A stretch of DNA of 64,000 nt from Pectobacterium carotovorum (GTDB lineage: Bacteria > Pseudomonadota > Gammaproteobacteria > Enterobacterales > Enterobacteriaceae), in NCBI RefSeq assembly GCF_900129615.1, contig NZ_FQWI01000003.1:124001-188000 (forward strand), written 5' to 3'. A program made the position numbers and the translations under genes. Under the pieces are notes generated by a model. It was not told the origin of the DNA and searched no databases. It was given only the letters and a program-made list of their open reading frames with translations. Position 1 is the first letter of the stretch. Every line of letters begins with the position of its first letter. Positions 24,479 through 33,938 of the stretch are shown here, piece by piece.

Positions 24479-25192
24479 ATGTCGCGTAAAATAACCTTGG
24501 GTTTATTGATGTTGCTGTCCTGGCAAGCGCAGGCGGCCTACCAGTGCAACGTGAATCCGCAGGACGACATTGTTATCAGTCCGCAACACGTACAGGTCGT
24601 GGGTGCCAGCGGCAACTTACAACTCTCCCCGCAGGGCGATATTGTCCGTAACGGTACGCCGCTGACCCTGAACGCCGAACAACGCCAGAAAGCCAAAGCC
24701 TATCAGGCGGATTTACGCCAGCAACTGCCGTGGATCGACCAGGGTGCGCAGCAGCATCTTGAAAAAGCGCGAGTCGCGCTGGATAACGTCATCGTGCAAG
24801 AGCTTGGCAGCGACAGCAATGTGCGCAATCGTCTGACTACGCTGGATAAACAGCTCAAGCAGCAGATGAACCGTATTATCGAACACCGCAGCAATGGCCT
24901 GACGTTCCACCATCAGGCGATTAAGCAAGTTGAGCAAGATGGCAAGCAGCTCGTGCAGCAAAGCATGGGCGGCGTCTTGCAGGACAGCCTGAACGAGATG
25001 GGCGTAAAACAGATGTCCAGCGGCGGTAACCCGCTACAGGCGATGATGGGCAACCTCGGTGGCTTGCAGAAAGCGATTCAGGCCGAGTGGAACAATCAGG
25101 AACTGGAGTTCCAGCGCTTCGGTAATGACGTATGTAGCCGCGTCACATCGCTGGAAAACCAGCGCAAGAGTCTGTTGCAGACGCTGAAGTAA
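24479..25192 (+). CDS. yggN: DUF2884 periplasmic protein YggN
   Basis: A 237-residue protein with signal peptide (MSRKITLGLLMLLSWQAQA, cleavage before AYQCN). I chose ATG 24479, behind AGGAGA; an upstream in-frame start lacks a signal peptide. The body is rich in helices with Gln repeats. It matches YggN in length and position. Function unknown. Ends at a strong terminator. Confidence 0.9.
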   Translation: MSRKITLGLLMLLSWQAQAAYQCNVNPQDDIVISPQHVQVVGASGNLQLSPQGDIVRNGTPLTLNAEQRQKAKAYQADLRQQLPWIDQGAQQHLEKARVALDNVIVQELGSDSNVRNRLTTLDKQLKQQMNRIIEHRSNGLTFHHQAIKQVEQDGKQLVQQSMGGVLQDSLNEMGVKQMSSGGNPLQAMMGNLGGLQKAIQAEWNNQELEFQRFGNDVCSRVTSLENQRKSLLQTLK

Positions 25193-25210
25193 ACTGACGT
25201 CACTTAAGGA

Positions 25211-25232
25211 AACGGGCTGAGGCCCGTTTTTT
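25211..25232 (+). terminator. Intrinsic terminator of yggN
   Basis: AACGGGC-TGAG-GCCCGTT followed by six T. Confidence 0.9.
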
Positions 25233-25406
25233 GATCGTTCTTTTCCTCTCTCTCCTCTCTCTGCCGTTTTCTTGTTGATCTGACGCCTCATTAATTTGTA
25301 TCTGGATGCCCATTAAATTCATCGATTGTTACCTTCATACGTTATGAGTATTTGTACTAGTAACATAGAGTGACAATCACATTTGTGTTCGAACAGGGTG
25401 TCGTTA

Positions 25407-28400
25407 ATGCTATCGGTGTGGAAAAGCAATGTTTGTAAAAACAAGGAAATGCACATCACGGTGACGTCGCGTCATACTGGTGTGAAAGGTGGCCGTGTGC
25501 TTGCGATGGGCTTACTGCTGTTTTGTCCTGTAACGCTATGGGGAGCGGATAACTTTCGGACGGCGGAATATGAACGTAACGGGGCCGCGCTGGATTCGAT
25601 CAACGCGGCAGAAGCCTACAATCTCGGCTTCTCGGGGAAGGGCGTTGGCGTTGCGGTCATTGATTCTAATGGCGAATTAAGTGGTGATGAATTTGCCGGA
25701 CGGGTGGATTCGGGCGCGGGGTGGCTCTCGTCTCCGTGGGATGGTGCGTTTCATGGCTACGCGGTGGCGGGCGTCATTGGTGCAGCGAAAAACGATAGCG
25801 GCATGCACGGCATCGCCTATCAAGCGACGCTGTTGCCATTAGGAACCACCTTTTCATCGCAGACATTGGTTAACGCCCAGCTTAACGTGCTCGACCGGCC
25901 AGATATCAAGATCGTCAATAATAGCTGGGGATACCGAATATTTAACGACACGGTGCAGACGTTCAGCGCCGATCGTCAGAGTGAATTGCTGGATGGCATC
26001 ATCAATAACAATACGGTGATTGGTGAGGAGATGGCAAAGCAGGGCCAGTTAACGGTGTTTGCTGCCGGGAACGAAGGGCATCTGACGCCGTCGATTATTT
26101 CCGGGTTGCCAACGCTATTAGATGCCTATGGTATTGAGAACAATATTGCCAATAACTGGTTAAATATTGTGGCTTACGATCCTTCTCAGCGTCCTTCCAG
26201 CGCGGCGTTCATCGCGTCATTCAGCAATCTGGGGTTTGGGTCGTCGGCTTATACGCTGCTTGCGCCGGGGGTAAATATCGTTTCTACCAGGGATGCGAAC
26301 ACCACTGACACATTCAGCGGCACGTCATTTGCGACCCCCTACGTTTCGGGCGTTGCGGCGCTGGCGTCTGAGGCGTTTCCGTATCTGAACGGTAAGCAGC
26401 TAGCCGACATTCTCTTGTCTACGGCTACGCCGCTCACCGGTAGCAATACTCCGCGTGCGGTCTTGCTCATCCACAAGAATTACGATGACCATCAAAACTA
26501 TCTCAGTAGCGAACTCAATGTTTACGCGACGGGCAACACCGTCACGTTCAGCGATGAGGAAATGACTGCTTTTCTGGCTCGGGTCAGAGAGGATGCGTTC
26601 TTCGACAATCTCACCGATGAACAGGTGCGCAGCGCGATTCGTGCCCGTGCCAGCGCGCAAAATATTAATGTGCTTACGACGGATGATTACCAATCGCTAT
26701 TTGGTCAGGGGATGGTTAACGCGTATAGAGCGGTGCAGGGGCCGGGCGCATTGAATGCCCAGAGGCTAAGCGCTAGCGATCTCAGTAGCGGAACGTTTAA
26801 CGGTAACTACGCGATCTACGGGGTTGATACGCAAGGCTATTCCAGCACCTGGAGCAATGACATCGCACAGGTGAAAAATACGACCAGCAGCAGTTCCCTG
26901 TATCAGTTGGATGTTGGTTTACGCAAACAGGGCGCAGGGGCGCTTTATCTGACGGGCAATAATACCTATCTCGGGCCGACCATTGTCGAAGGCGGCAGCG
27001 TCGTGGTGGGCAAGGTCGCGCAGGGGAGCGGCAGTCTGGCGGGGGATGTCTGGGTGCAATCGGCGGCAACGCTGGGCGGTCATGGCAAGATCGCTGGCAC
27101 CGTCACGCTTGAGAACGGCTCAACGCTTTCACCCGGTGCCTCCGTTGGCACATTAACGGTTGGCAATGTGGTGTTTCAGTCCGGCAGTCTTTATCACTAT
27201 GAGATTGATGAACAGGGCAACGCTGATGGCCTGAATGTCACGCAGGATGCGACATTGGCGGGAACCGTGGTGCTGGATGCGTCTTCGCAGTCGTTGGGCG
27301 ATCGTTTTACCCTGTTGAATGTCGGCGGCACGCTGAGCGGCAACTTTGATGGATTGGTTTCTAACTCAACCCTGCCTTTCCTGCAAGATACGCTGAGCTA
27401 TGGCAGCAAGCAGGCTTATCTGGACGTGGTGCGCAATAATCGCGCCTTTAATGATGTCGCCACCAGCCGTAATCAACGCGCCGTTGCGCAGACCATCGAG
27501 AGCCAGAATAGTGGGCCGGTTTTCTCTGCTATCGCGAACAGCCGCAGTGACGCGGCCGCACGGGCCTCACTTGATAATCTTGACGGTGAGATCTACGCCG
27601 CCTCGCGTGCCGCATTGCTCCAGCGTAGCCGGTATGTGCGGGACGAAATCAACAGCGCGCTGCACGATGAAAATGCACAGTCGCTTTGGCTAAGTACGTG
27701 GGCGAACAATGGTCAGTTCGATGAGACGGCTGAATCCTCACGCGTTAACCACAGCGGCTATGGCTTCTTAATCGGTAACGGCAGCCCAGTCGGTGAAAGC
27801 AGTACGCTTGGGGTTGCTGTCGGCGCAGAGAAAAGCAAGATCAAAACCGATGCGCGTGCCGCCAGTAACGATGTGACGGCTTATCACGTTGGCAGCTATT
27901 GGGGCACGAGCTATAGCGGCATCGCATGGCGATCCGGTCTGGTCTACAGCTATCTGGATATGGACAGCGAACGCAACATTCAGGTGCCCGGACTCACGAG
28001 CCGCGCTCAGGCAGATTATCATGCGCAACTTTTTCAGGGGTTTGCAGAGGGAAGCCATCGTTTCGCCTTCAATGACAGCCTCAGCGTTGAACCTTATGGC
28101 AACCTTTCGTATGCCTGGCTCGATCTCGCGGGTGGACAAGAACACGGTAGCGCCGCTGCGCTGCGCTGGGAACGTCAGGGGAGCGGGGCGGGATACTCAA
28201 CGCTGGGCTTACGCGGTGAGGCGCGCTGGTCTTCACTCTCGCCTGTCCGGCTCTATGCCGATGCGGGCTATCAGCGACGCTTGACGCCGGACCGTAATCA
28301 AACGCGGCTGAGTTTTGTACAAGGGGGCGATGCTTATACGATCCACTCTGCCACTGACGATCGCGATGCGCTGCTAGTGCGGGCGGGCGTCACGTTGGCG

Positions 28401-28499
28401 ATTAAGCAGAATGCGACGCTGTTGCTGGGCTATCAAGGCTTAGTGAGCGATAAAATGAGCGAAAACAGCGCCAAAATGCAGTTTGGACTCACATTCTGA
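25407..28499 (+). CDS. Subtilisin-like autotransporter serine protease
   Basis: A 1030-residue autotransporter. The start at ATG 25407 follows AGGG; an in-frame TTG at 25383 and an ATG at 25449 are alternatives. A long N-terminus (about 48 residues, hydrophobic MGLLLFCPVTLWGA) looks like an extended signal peptide. The S8 domain has Asp in VAVIDSNG (about 86), His in FHGYAVAG (about 116) and Ser in FSGTSFATP (about 307). Then comes a passenger beta-helix with an autotransporter repeat (LYLTGNNTYLGPTIVEGGS, then GGHGKIAGTVTLENGSTLSP), and a C-terminal 12-strand barrel ending MQFGLTF. It would be exported and displayed or released; substrate unknown. It is an insertion between yggN and phn. Confidence 0.93.
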   Translation: MLSVWKSNVCKNKEMHITVTSRHTGVKGGRVLAMGLLLFCPVTLWGADNFRTAEYERNGAALDSINAAEAYNLGFSGKGVGVAVIDSNGELSGDEFAGRVDSGAGWLSSPWDGAFHGYAVAGVIGAAKNDSGMHGIAYQATLLPLGTTFSSQTLVNAQLNVLDRPDIKIVNNSWGYRIFNDTVQTFSADRQSELLDGIINNNTVIGEEMAKQGQLTVFAAGNEGHLTPSIISGLPTLLDAYGIENNIANNWLNIVAYDPSQRPSSAAFIASFSNLGFGSSAYTLLAPGVNIVSTRDANTTDTFSGTSFATPYVSGVAALASEAFPYLNGKQLADILLSTATPLTGSNTPRAVLLIHKNYDDHQNYLSSELNVYATGNTVTFSDEEMTAFLARVREDAFFDNLTDEQVRSAIRARASAQNINVLTTDDYQSLFGQGMVNAYRAVQGPGALNAQRLSASDLSSGTFNGNYAIYGVDTQGYSSTWSNDIAQVKNTTSSSSLYQLDVGLRKQGAGALYLTGNNTYLGPTIVEGGSVVVGKVAQGSGSLAGDVWVQSAATLGGHGKIAGTVTLENGSTLSPGASVGTLTVGNVVFQSGSLYHYEIDEQGNADGLNVTQDATLAGTVVLDASSQSLGDRFTLLNVGGTLSGNFDGLVSNSTLPFLQDTLSYGSKQAYLDVVRNNRAFNDVATSRNQRAVAQTIESQNSGPVFSAIANSRSDAAARASLDNLDGEIYAASRAALLQRSRYVRDEINSALHDENAQSLWLSTWANNGQFDETAESSRVNHSGYGFLIGNGSPVGESSTLGVAVGAEKSKIKTDARAASNDVTAYHVGSYWGTSYSGIAWRSGLVYSYLDMDSERNIQVPGLTSRAQADYHAQLFQGFAEGSHRFAFNDSLSVEPYGNLSYAWLDLAGGQEHGSAAALRWERQGSGAGYSTLGLRGEARWSSLSPVRLYADAGYQRRLTPDRNQTRLSFVQGGDAYTIHSATDDRDALLVRAGVTLAIKQNATLLLGYQGLVSDKMSENSAKMQFGLTF

Positions 28500-28512
28500 T
28501 ACTTGAAAATCA

Positions 28513-28542
28513 TCCCCCACGCGTGGGTAAAGCCGTGTGTGG
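28513..28542 (+). terminator. Hairpin after the autotransporter gene
   Basis: CCCCAC near 28513 pairs with GTGGGG at 28537-28542, extended by GCG/CGT with a mismatch. Only a weak T content follows, so it is a moderate terminator candidate. Confidence 0.45.
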
Positions 28543-28620
28543 GGCGTTTGGTACAGGGCTGTCGCCCGGTGAGATAATGCGCCGCCGATAGCTATACATC
28601 GTTAGCAGCCTATCGAAAAA

Positions 28621-28638
28621 AGTTCATTTTTGTGCCAT
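28621..28638 (+). promoter_or_regulatory. Weak Pho-box-like site upstream of phnF
   Basis: AGTTCAT-TTTT-GTGCCAT has the 7-4-7 layout of PhoB sites (CTGTCAT-N4-CTGTCAT), with 4 and 5 of 7 matches. Phosphonate genes are normally PhoB-dependent, which is the main support. Confidence 0.3.
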
Positions 28639-28660
28639 GTCTGATTAACGAGACAGACAT
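28637..28660. promoter_or_regulatory. Inverted repeat upstream of phnF, PhnF operator candidate
   Basis: ATGTCTG-N10-CAGACAT is a perfect 7-base inverted repeat 93 bases before phnF. A second palindrome, ATCGTACGAT, lies at 28675-28684. GntR/HutC-type regulators such as PhnF bind such sites near their own promoter. Confidence 0.4.
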
Positions 28661-28752
28661 ATTCCCTCCTCATAATCGTACGATATTTATACATTCCAGC
28701 GTTCTCCTTCCAAATCGTATTAATGCCCCGTGTTTCTGGGAGATTTTTTATG

Positions 28753-29466
28753 ATGCAGTTGTCCAGACATCCGACCACACTCTATCAGGCGATTGCTGCC
28801 CGATTAGAAGAAGAGCTACGCGAGCGCTACAAATGTGGCGACTATCTCCCCTCTGAAAAACAGCTGGCTACGCACTACGCCGTTAATCGCCATACGTTAC
28901 GCCGGGCCGTGGATGATTTGGTGAAGAAAGGGCTGGTTCAACGCCGTCACGGCGTGGGGATCTTGGTGCTTATGCGGCCTTATGACTACCCGCTGCATGC
29001 GCAGGCCCACTTTAGCCAGAACCTGTTGGATCAAGGCAGCAGTCCCTCCAGCGAACGACTCTTTGCCATGTTAAGCCCCGCCAGCCAGGACATTGCCACT
29101 GCGCTGGGCTGTAGTGAAGGCGACAATGTCATCCATTTGCGCACGCTGCGCCGGGTGAACGGCATACCGGTCTGCGTCATTAACCATTTCCTGCCCAATC
29201 TTTCCTGGTGGCCGCACCTACAGCAGTTTAATTGCGGCTCGCTGCATGACTTTATTACCGAGCGACTTAATCAGGTGCTGATCCGCATGCAAACGCGCAT
29301 CAGTACGCGTCTGGCTCAGGCTAAAGAGAGCCGGCTGTTGGAAATCGACGCGCAGGCACCGCTGCTGTGTTTGCGCACGCTGAATAAAACCGCAAGCGGT
29401 GAGATCGCCGAGTACTCCGTCAGCCTGACGCGCGGCGATATGATCGAACTGACGCTGGAGCACTAG
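28753..29466 (+). CDS. phnF: GntR/HutC-family regulator of phosphonate use
   Basis: A 237-residue regulator. The winged helix at 10-75 (GDYLPSEKQLATHYAVNRHTLRRAV) is followed by a UTRA effector domain (NLLDQGS, VIHLRTLRRVNGIPVC, AEYSVSLTRGDMIELTLEH). It aligns along its length with E. coli PhnF. ATG 28753 fits homology; ATG 28750 directly before it is equivalent, behind GGGAG. First gene of the phnFGHIJKLM run; phnG starts at the next base after the stop. Confidence 0.93.
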   Translation: MQLSRHPTTLYQAIAARLEEELRERYKCGDYLPSEKQLATHYAVNRHTLRRAVDDLVKKGLVQRRHGVGILVLMRPYDYPLHAQAHFSQNLLDQGSSPSSERLFAMLSPASQDIATALGCSEGDNVIHLRTLRRVNGIPVCVINHFLPNLSWWPHLQQFNCGSLHDFITERLNQVLIRMQTRISTRLAQAKESRLLEIDAQAPLLCLRTLNKTASGEIAEYSVSLTRGDMIELTLEH

Positions 29467-29913
29467 ATGGATACGCTAACACGCCGTCAACACTGGCTCT
29501 CGGTGCTGGCATTCAGCCCGGTGGTCGAGCTGGAGAAGCGCTGGCAAACGCTCAATTTACACCCGCAGTACGCCCTGCTGCGCGCCGCCGAAATTGGCCT
29601 GACTCGCCTACAGGCGAGAATGGGAGGAACGGGCAAACGCTTTGTGCTGGGGGATATGACGATGACGCGTGCTGTGGTGCGTCTGGCTGATGGTACGTGT
29701 GGATACAGCTATGTGGCCGGTCGTGATAAAGCCCATGCCGAGCGCTGTGCCGTGATTGATGCACTGTTGCAACAGCCGGAAAACCACGATCGGTTACAGG
29801 AGCATCTCATCGAGCCTCTGGCGGCGCAGCGTGCCGAGCTGTGTGAACAGCGCGCGCGTGAAATTGCCAGTAGCAAGGTCGATTTCTTCACGTTGGTTCG
29901 CGGAGATAACTGA
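29467..29913 (+). CDS. phnG: C-P lyase subunit PhnG
   Basis: A 148-residue subunit of the PhnGHIJ core complex, which with PhnI transfers methylphosphonate onto ATP to make ribose 1-methylphosphonate 5-triphosphate. It matches PhnG in length, including RLQARMGGTGKRFVLGDMT and GYSYVAGRDKAHAERCAV. The last base of the stop is the first of the phnH start. Confidence 0.94.
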   Translation: MDTLTRRQHWLSVLAFSPVVELEKRWQTLNLHPQYALLRAAEIGLTRLQARMGGTGKRFVLGDMTMTRAVVRLADGTCGYSYVAGRDKAHAERCAVIDALLQQPENHDRLQEHLIEPLAAQRAELCEQRAREIASSKVDFFTLVRGDN

Positions 29914-30488
29914 TGTCTATACAGTCGAGCTTTGCGCAGCCAGTGGCTGACGCGCAGTGTGCTTTTCGGCGTATCCTCAAAGCCGTTAGCGAACCGGGCA
30001 TCACGGTGACTTTACCGTTACAGCAAGGATGGGGGCGGCTCTCTCCTGCCTCGACGGCGGTGATGCTGACGCTGGTCGATCGCGACACACCGCTCTGGCT
30101 GGATGACGCATTGAATGATGAAACCACCCGCAGCAACCTGCGTTTTCATACCGGTGCGATATTGACCCGCGATGAGTCGGCGGCCTTCGCCTTGCTTCAT
30201 GTTTCGTCGGCCATCGCGCTGTCGCAGTTTTCTGCTGGTGATGTCATGTCGCCGGAAAAGAGTACCACGGTCATTATCGACGTCATTTCTTTGACCGGCG
30301 GTACGCCGCTGCGCCTGAGCGGGCCGGGGCTGGAAAGCTCACGTCTCGTGGATCCGCAATTACCGCCGGACATGCTGCGCTATCTCTGTCACCGTCCCGA
30401 TCCCTTTCCGCAAGGTATCGATCTGATGTTCACCTGTGCCGATGCCCTGATGGCATTACCGCGCACCACCCATGTGGAGGTCTGTTGA
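29913..30488 (+). CDS. phnH: C-P lyase subunit PhnH
   Basis: A 191-residue core-complex subunit with a transferase-like fold. Motifs AQCAFRRILKAVSEPG at the N-terminus and FPQGIDLMFTCAD near the end match PhnH. Stop and phnI start overlap by one base. Confidence 0.94.
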   Translation: MSIQSSFAQPVADAQCAFRRILKAVSEPGITVTLPLQQGWGRLSPASTAVMLTLVDRDTPLWLDDALNDETTRSNLRFHTGAILTRDESAAFALLHVSSAIALSQFSAGDVMSPEKSTTVIIDVISLTGGTPLRLSGPGLESSRLVDPQLPPDMLRYLCHRPDPFPQGIDLMFTCADALMALPRTTHVEVC

Positions 30489-31564
30489 TGTATGTCGCCG
30501 TGAAAGGGGGAGAGAAAGCGATCGAGAATGCCCATCGCTTACAGGACGATCTGCGCCGTGGGGATCGTGACACCCCGGAGATTGGCTGTCAGCAGGTAGA
30601 GCAACAGCTTGGACTGGCGGTCGATCGCGTGATGACCGAAGGCGGGATTTACGATCGTGAACTGGCGGCGCTGGCGATCAAGCAGGCCAGTGGCGATGTG
30701 GTGGAAGCCATTTTTCTGCTGCGTGCGTATCGCACGACGCTGCCGCGTCTGGCTGACAGCCTGCCGCTAACGACGGCGAACATGCGGATTGAGCGACGGA
30801 TTTCGGCGGTTTACAAAGATGTGCCGGGCGGTCAGGTTCTCGGCCCTACCTACGATTACACTCACCGTTTGCTGGATTTCACGCTGCTTGCCAACGGTGA
30901 CACACCTGCGCCGCCCGTTGCTGATGCACCGCTGGAAGCAACGTGCCCACTGATATTCGATCTGATGACCCGCGAAGGCTTTGCCATCAGGGAAGAGGAT
31001 GATGGCAGCGAGCCGTGCGATATCACCCGCGATCCGCCGAGTTATCCCGCTCCGCGTTCGGCGCGCCTGCAACAGCTGGTGCGGGGAGACGAAGGCTTCC
31101 TGCTGGCGTTGAGCTACTCGACACAGCGCGGTTATGGCCGCACGCATCCCTTTGCCGGAGAGATCCGTACGGGCTTTGTCACGGTAGAGATTGTGCCGGA
31201 GGAGCTGGGGTTTCCGCTGGAAATTGGCGAAATCCTGCTGACCGAGTGTGAAATGGTCAACGGTTTTACCGATCGGGATGAGGAAGCTCCACATTTTACC
31301 CGAGGCTACGGGCTGGTGTTTGGACGCGCAGAGCGTAAAGCCATGTCGATGGCCTTAGTGGATCGTGCGCTGCAAACCGCAGAGCATCACGAACGGGTGA
31401 CCAGCCCGGCGCAAGACGAAGAGTTTGTGCTGTCGCATGCGGATAACGTCGAGGCGGCGGGGTTTGTCTCTCACCTCAAATTACCTCACTACGTCGATTT
31501 TCAGGCGGAGCTGGAGCTATTGAAACGTCTGCGTCAGGAATATCAGGAGGGCAAAGATGCATGA
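30488..31564 (+). CDS. phnI: C-P lyase subunit PhnI (nucleosidase/transferase)
   Basis: A 358-residue subunit beginning MYVAVKGGEKAIENAHRLQD as in E. coli. It catalyses the exchange of adenine of ATP for the phosphonate, within PhnGHIJ. VLGPTYDYTHRLLDF and GYGRTHPFAGEIR are conserved. The start ATG 30488 overlaps the phnH stop; the phnJ start overlaps its end by 8 bases. Confidence 0.95.
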   Translation: MYVAVKGGEKAIENAHRLQDDLRRGDRDTPEIGCQQVEQQLGLAVDRVMTEGGIYDRELAALAIKQASGDVVEAIFLLRAYRTTLPRLADSLPLTTANMRIERRISAVYKDVPGGQVLGPTYDYTHRLLDFTLLANGDTPAPPVADAPLEATCPLIFDLMTREGFAIREEDDGSEPCDITRDPPSYPAPRSARLQQLVRGDEGFLLALSYSTQRGYGRTHPFAGEIRTGFVTVEIVPEELGFPLEIGEILLTECEMVNGFTDRDEEAPHFTRGYGLVFGRAERKAMSMALVDRALQTAEHHERVTSPAQDEEFVLSHADNVEAAGFVSHLKLPHYVDFQAELELLKRLRQEYQEGKDA

Positions 31565-32411
31565 ACTAAGCGGCTATAACCCCGGCTATCTTGATGAGCA
31601 AACCAAACGCACTATCCGGCGCGCTATTTTGAAAGCGGTGGCGATTCCCGGCTATCAGGTGCCGTTTGGCGGACGGGAAATGCCGATGCCCTATGGCTGG
31701 GGAACCGGCGGGATTCAGCTGACCGCCAGCCTGATTGGTGAAAACGATGTGCTGAAAGTGATTGATCAGGGAGCGGACGACACGACCAATGCCGTCTCTA
31801 TTCGACGTTTCTTCCAGCGTGTGAGCGGGGCGGTGACCACCGAACGCACCGTTGAGGCCACGCTGATTCAGACGCGTCACCGTATTCCTGAAACGCCGCT
31901 GAAAGAAGATCAGATCCTGATCTATCAGGTGCCTATTCCCGATCCGCTGCGCTTTATTGAACCGCGTGAGGTCGAAACGCGCAAAATGCATGCGCTGGAA
32001 GAGTACGGCATCATGCAGGTGAAGCTGTATGAAGATATCGCCCGCTATGGTCATATTGCGACAACCTATGCGTATCCGGTGAAGGTGAACGACCGCTATG
32101 TGATGGATCCGTCGCCCATTCCAAAGTTTGATAATCCCAAAATGCACAGGATGCCCGCGCTGCAACTGTTTGGCGCGGGCAGAGAAAAGCGCATTTACGC
32201 TTTGCCTCCCTACTGTGACGTGAAAAGTCTGGATTTCGACGACCACCCGTTCAGCATTCAACGCTGGGAACAGCCCTGTGCGCTGTGCGGTTCGCACGAC
32301 AGCTACCTTGATGAAATCGTGATAGATGATGAAGGATCGCGTCTGTTTGTCTGCTCCGATACCGACTATTGCCGTCAGCAGCAGGAGAAACAAAACCATG
32401 AACCGCAGTGA
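31557..32411 (+). CDS. phnJ: C-P lyase PhnJ (radical SAM, carbon-phosphorus bond cleavage)
   Basis: A 284-residue enzyme that splits the C-P bond of ribose 1-methylphosphonate 5-phosphate. The Fe-S ligands are in C-X2-C-X21-C-X5-C (CALCGSHDSY ... FVCSDTDYC), all intact. NPGYLDEQTKRTIRRA at the N-terminus is typical. A strong ribosome site (AGGAGG) precedes the ATG. Confidence 0.96.
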   Translation: MHELSGYNPGYLDEQTKRTIRRAILKAVAIPGYQVPFGGREMPMPYGWGTGGIQLTASLIGENDVLKVIDQGADDTTNAVSIRRFFQRVSGAVTTERTVEATLIQTRHRIPETPLKEDQILIYQVPIPDPLRFIEPREVETRKMHALEEYGIMQVKLYEDIARYGHIATTYAYPVKVNDRYVMDPSPIPKFDNPKMHRMPALQLFGAGREKRIYALPPYCDVKSLDFDDHPFSIQRWEQPCALCGSHDSYLDEIVIDDEGSRLFVCSDTDYCRQQQEKQNHEPQ

Positions 32412-33162
32412 ACAGCCGCTGCTGGCGGTCAATAACCTGACGCACCTTTATGCGCCGGAAAAGGGCTTTGAAGACGTTTCGTTTGAGCTTTTTCCGGGGG
32501 AAGTGCTGGGGATCGTCGGCGAATCGGGCTCGGGAAAAACCACGCTATTACAGGCTATTTCGGCACGTTTAACGCCACAGCAGGGAACGATTGACTATCA
32601 GGGACGCGATTTATATCGCCTGAGCGAAAGTGAGAGGCGACGCCTGCTGCGCACCGAATGGGGCGTGGTGCATCAGTATCCGCTTGATGGCCTGCGCCCG
32701 CAGGTTTCGGCCGGTGGCAATATTGGTGAACGGCTGATGGCAGCCGGGCAGCGCCACTATGGTGAGATTCGCCAGCAGGCAAGCCAGTGGTTGCAGGACG
32801 TTGAGATCCCGGTTGCGCGCATTGACGATCTGCCTACCACCTTTTCTGGCGGTATGCAGCAGCGTCTGCAAATTGCCCGTAGTCTGGTGACGCGCCCTAA
32901 ATTGGTCTTCATGGATGAACCGACCGGCGGGCTCGATGTTTCCGTACAGGCTCGCCTGCTGGATCTCTTACGTACTCTGGTGCGTGAACTGAATCTGGCG
33001 GTGGTGATCGTGACGCATGATTTGGGCGTCGCGCGAATGCTGGCTCACCACCTGATCGTGATGAAACAAGGGCGGGTTGTCGAAAGCGGCCTGATTGACC
33101 GCGTATTGGACGATCCCAGACACCCTTATACGCAACTGCTGGTTTCGTCAGTCCTCAACTGA
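32398..33162 (+). CDS. phnK: C-P lyase ATPase subunit PhnK
   Basis: A 254-residue ABC-type ATPase that binds the PhnGHIJ core. Walker [10 protein letters not shown], signature [15 protein letters not shown] and Walker [13 protein letters not shown] are present. The ATG at 32398 overlaps phnJ by 14 bases and fits the E. coli start; a longer upstream frame lies in phnJ. No membrane partner is expected: it works in the C-P lyase complex rather than transport. Confidence 0.94.
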   Translation: MNRSEQPLLAVNNLTHLYAPEKGFEDVSFELFPGEVLGIVGESGSGKTTLLQAISARLTPQQGTIDYQGRDLYRLSESERRRLLRTEWGVVHQYPLDGLRPQVSAGGNIGERLMAAGQRHYGEIRQQASQWLQDVEIPVARIDDLPTTFSGGMQQRLQIARSLVTRPKLVFMDEPTGGLDVSVQARLLDLLRTLVRELNLAVVIVTHDLGVARMLAHHLIVMKQGRVVESGLIDRVLDDPRHPYTQLLVSSVLN

Positions 33163-33224
33163 TGAAGCCACGCGAATCTCGCGCCAGCGCGGGGGAATCA
33201 GGTTGTAATCAATCGGAACACGCC

Positions 33225-33938
33225 ATGAACACACAGCTTCGCGTTGAGCATGTTTATAAAGTCTTCGTGTTACACAATCAGCACGGTGCTGCTTTGCCCG
33301 TGTTGCATGACGCTAATTTTGAGGTCAATGCTGGGGAATGCGTGGTGCTGGATGGTCATTCCGGCAGTGGCAAATCCACGCTGCTCCGTTCGCTGTATGC
33401 CAATTACCAGCCTAACAGCGGCCATATTTGGGTAAAGCATCACCATCACTGGGTCGATCTGGTGAACGCCCCGTCACGGCAAATTCTTGCCATTCGCCGC
33501 GATACCATTGGCTGGGTCAGCCAGTTTTTACGGGTGATCCCCCGCGTCTCTACGCTGGATGTCGTCATTCAGCCCCTGCTGGAGCGCGGTCTGGCGCGTG
33601 CCGAGTGTGAGGATCGTGCCAGACAGTTGCTCGCCCGGCTCAACGTACCAGAACGACTCTGGTCGCTACCGCCATCGACTTTTTCTGGCGGGGAACAGCA
33701 GCGGGTGAATATTGCCCGAGGGTTTATCGCCAATTACCCCATTCTCCTGCTGGATGAGCCGACCGCGTCGTTGGACAGCGGCAATAGCAATGTGGTGGTT
33801 CAACTGATTGAAGAAGCCCGTGAGGGCGGGGCGGCGATTGTCGGCATTTTCCATGACAGTGCGGTGCGTAACCGGCTCGCCACGCATTTACACGCCATGC
33901 AACCTTATCCCGGGGTGCAGCAACATGATTATCAATAA
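33225..33938 (+). CDS. phnL: C-P lyase ATPase subunit PhnL
   Basis: A 237-residue ABC-type ATPase. Walker [11 protein letters not shown], signature [15 protein letters not shown] and Walker [12 protein letters not shown] are present, with PhnL hallmarks [11 protein letters not shown] and [11 protein letters not shown] 33225 is chosen by homology; an upstream in-frame ATG at 33162 would add 21 residues that are not conserved. The phnM start lies within its last codons. Confidence 0.93.
   Translation: MNTQLRVEHVYKVFVLHNQHGAALPVLHDANFEVNAGECVVLDGHSGSGKSTLLRSLYANYQPNSGHIWVKHHHHWVDLVNAPSRQILAIRRDTIGWVSQFLRVIPRVSTLDVVIQPLLERGLARAECEDRARQLLARLNVPERLWSLPPSTFSGGEQQRVNIARGFIANYPILLLDEPTASLDSGNSNVVVQLIEEAREGGAAIVGIFHDSAVRNRLATHLHAMQPYPGVQQHDYQ

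Noticed and set aside
31566..32432. 288-codon minus-strand frame antisense to phnJ
   Set aside because: phnJ is certain from its Fe-S motif and context; the antisense frame shows no domain.
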